Part shown: one piece after another, positions 6,015 through 7,226 of the stretch
How the letters are laid out: the number at the start of each line of letters is the position of its first letter
Numbering within the stretch: the first letter of the stretch is position 1
Origin: Alphaproteobacteria bacterium
GTDB taxonomy: Bacteria; Pseudomonadota; Alphaproteobacteria; Thalassobaculales; Thalassobaculaceae
DNA length: 7,226 nt
Assembly (NCBI GenBank): GCA_028822575.1
Contig: JAPKDN010000162.1
Span: forward strand, 1 to 7,226
Direction of reading: 5' to 3'
Made by a program: the position numbers and the translations under genes
The notes under the pieces: model-generated
What the model was told of the DNA's origin: nothing
What the model saw: the letters and a program-made list of their open reading frames with translations, nothing else
Databases searched by the model: none

Positions 6015-6956
6015 ATGTACGCACTCAAGGATTTTGGTAGTTTTCACGTCGGAGGTCGCATGGTCGAGGTGTCGGGCCAACCGACCGAAACTCTCTGGTT
6101 CAGCGCTCATATGCCGTATGAACATGATCCGAATGGCGAATTTCTGATCGAGCAGGTCTATGTCCAGTTCTACATCCCGGCCGAACAGAGGCATCCGTTG
6201 CCGTTGGTGCTGTTGCATGGTGGTGGTTTGACCGGTGCCTGTTGGGAGACCACCCCCGACGGCCGGCCCGGCTGGCTGCACAATTTCCTCGAACAGGGTT
6301 TCGCGGTCTATGTGATCGACAATGTCGAGCGAGGTCGCTCCGGGTTTTGCGCCATCGACGGCATCTGGGACGGCGTGCCGGTCACCCGGACCAAGGAGCA
6401 GGCCTGGGACTTGTTCCGTTTCGGCCGACGTGAGGATTACGTAGCCAACAAGCCCTTCCCTGGGCAGCAATTTCCCTTGCATTCTCTGGAAAATTTTCAA
6501 CGTCAGTTTGTGCCCCGCTGGACCTCGACGTCGAAACCGCAGATGCGTGGTGTCGGCGCCGCGCTTCGGAAGATAGGCCCCTGCGTGATGGTCTGCCACA
6601 GCCAAGGTGGCTACATCGGCAGCAACGCTGCGGTCCAGAACGCCGATGTTATCAAAGGCTTCATCAGTGCCGAGGGTTCTGGCTGGCCAGAGGACGAGAT
6701 GATCACCACCGAGACCGTCGGCGACCGAGCTTGGTTGCTCTTGCTCGGTGATTATATAAGTGCGTCTGAACGCTGGACCGTCGCCAAGGCGCAAACGGCG
6801 GGGTTTGGCGAGAAGGTTCGCGCGATGGGCGGCGTCGCAGAACTGGTGGAATTGCCAGATGTTGGGTTCCCGGGCGCCACGCATATGTTCATGATGGACG
6901 AACATTCGGCGGAGATCGCCGGCTGGGTAGGAGACTGGGTGCGGGCGAATTGTTGA
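6015..6956 (+). CDS. Alpha/beta hydrolase, esterase 713-like
   Basis: Intact 313-aa alpha/beta-fold hydrolase resembling Alcaligenes esterase 713 and its relatives. Conserved blocks: LKDFGSFHVGGR near the N-terminus, DPNGEFLIEQVYVQFYIPA at 38-56, the oxyanion-hole HGGG at 68-71 with LTGACWETTPDGRPGW, DNVERGRSG at 102-110, the nucleophile elbow CHSQGG with Ser196, AEGSG with Glu220, and the catalytic histidine His290 in GATHMF. The Ser-to-Glu spacing of 24 residues matches, from memory, the unusual acid after strand 6 reported for esterase 713. The ATG at 6015 is chosen because GGAGG ends 4 nt before it and homologues begin close to the KDFGSFHVGG block; GTG 5904 and ATGs at 5934-5943 would add an unconserved head. 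With this start I see no signal peptide, so the enzyme is probably cytosolic. Divergent to the FAH/LLM operon, it may hydrolyse an ester or lactone made by the monooxygenase; that is inference. Confidence 0.93.
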   Translation: MYALKDFGSFHVGGRMVEVSGQPTETLWFSAHMPYEHDPNGEFLIEQVYVQFYIPAEQRHPLPLVLLHGGGLTGACWETTPDGRPGWLHNFLEQGFAVYVIDNVERGRSGFCAIDGIWDGVPVTRTKEQAWDLFRFGRREDYVANKPFPGQQFPLHSLENFQRQFVPRWTSTSKPQMRGVGAALRKIGPCVMVCHSQGGYIGSNAAVQNADVIKGFISAEGSGWPEDEMITTETVGDRAWLLLLGDYISASERWTVAKAQTAGFGEKVRAMGGVAELVELPDVGFPGATHMFMMDEHSAEIAGWVGDWVRANC

Positions 6957-6990
6957 GGGAAAGTCGCACTGAATAGCGTGAAGAGTAGCC

Positions 6991-7226
6991 TTGTCTCTGA
7001 AAATCGCTGACTGCTGGTTCGAGCGCCGTAAGACCGGTGTCGAAATTACCCTACAGGGGGCGTCTCATTTTATCCCTTTGATATGGTGCAAAATCCGGTA
7101 TTTCCGTAGTTGGGATTGCGATCTGTTTATCGATACCGACCTGGGAGTCGTTGTGTGACGCGGCCGTTGATCTGATCGCCATGGGGATGAACGGCACAGG
7201 CGACAACAGGATTGTCGATCAGATCA
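6991..7226 (+). pseudogene. N-terminal part of an MBL-fold metallo-hydrolase, frameshifted, cut by window end
   Basis: The frame from about 6982 (no ATG; TTG at 6991 possible) reads KIADCWFERRKTGVEITL, then PLIWCKIRYFRSWDCDLF and LFIDTDLGVV, stopping at TGA 7156-7158. This matches the start of an MBL-fold hydrolase group whose proteins read WFExRxLxDGVTLIxEPHVHPLLRCN, then IWHVRGRDRDLLIDTGLGVVSL. After a one-base backward shift at about 7148-7153 the next frame continues the pattern: SLCDAAVDLIAMGMNGTGDN and RIVDQI to the window edge, where homologues have SLRxAVxDLI followed by the zinc motif THxHxDHxG. Here that motif seems to read MNGTGDNRI, with the histidines gone. A frameshift, no start codon and lost metal ligands together point to a dead gene. 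Lies 35 bp downstream of the esterase stop on the same strand. The remainder lies outside the window. Confidence 0.62.
7168..7226. repeat. Perfect 11-bp inverted repeat at the window edge
   Basis: TGATCTGATCG (7168-7178) and CGATCAGATCA (7216-7226) are exact reverse complements separated by 37 bp. Both arms fall inside the decayed MBL-fold frame. The right arm ends at the last base of the window, so it may be longer. It could be an intramolecular hairpin, a chance repeat of GATC-rich sequence, or the edge of an inserted element. Confidence 0.4.

Noticed and set aside
5994..6905. Long minus-strand open frame of 303 codons
   Set aside because: It is the antisense shadow of the esterase gene, whose conserved motifs and catalytic triad are all on the plus strand.
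7082..7226. Frame ending DLIAMGMNGTG first read as a universal stress protein fragment
   Set aside because: The preceding frame matches MBL-fold N-termini over a longer stretch, and this piece continues that family after a one-base shift, which explains more of the sequence.

Overview
The window looks like alphaproteobacterial chromosome, probably from a Rhodospirillales-like or related environmental lineage. Evidence for this is a short flagellin of the alphaproteobacterial style with no outer domains, GC-rich coding regions, and a set of accessory catabolic families (LLM flavin/F420 oxidoreductases, a FAH-family hydrolase, an esterase 713-like hydrolase, AMP-dependent acyl-CoA synthetase, MBL-fold hydrolase) common in such genomes. 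No sequence search was run; family names rest on recognised motifs.

Layout from left to right. (1) 90-698, minus: remnant of an acyl-CoA synthetase with its start and C-terminal third recognisable, the middle deleted, and several frameshifts and stops. (2) 777-1658, minus: intact F420-type LLM oxidoreductase just upstream of that remnant. (3) 1742-1864, minus: a relic of about 41 codons from the N-terminus of a second LLM gene. (4) 1976-2519, minus: an unrecognised reading frame, apparently frameshifted. (5) 2521-2897: AT-rich intergenic leader. (6) 2898-3713, plus: intact flagellin. (7) 3735-3929, minus: a 64-aa single-pass membrane protein converging on the flagellin gene. (8) 4062-5862, minus: a two-gene operon, FAH-family hydrolase then a luciferase-like LLM oxidoreductase. 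(9) 5863-6014: divergent control region with two adjacent short inverted repeats. (10) 6015-6956, plus: intact esterase 713-like alpha/beta hydrolase. (11) 6991 to the window end, plus: a frameshifted N-terminal piece of an MBL-fold hydrolase.

Functionally, the divergent trio FAH / LLM monooxygenase / esterase reads as a small catabolic module. Such genes could oxidise a carbonyl or cyclic substrate, hydrolyse an ester or lactone, and process a 2,4-dioxo or related acid. The substrate cannot be told from the sequence. The LLM gene at 777-1658 with the dead acyl-CoA synthetase looks like what is left of another degradative operon.

The most striking property of the window is decay. Three recognisable gene remnants, plus one probable one, lie between intact genes and carry deletions, frameshifts and nonsense codons. 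I saw no transposase, integrase, tRNA, rRNA or CRISPR array. I did not find a clearly new biological system; the best candidates for follow-up are the small membrane protein beside flagellin, the unrecognised decayed frame, and the catabolic trio with its palindromic control region.
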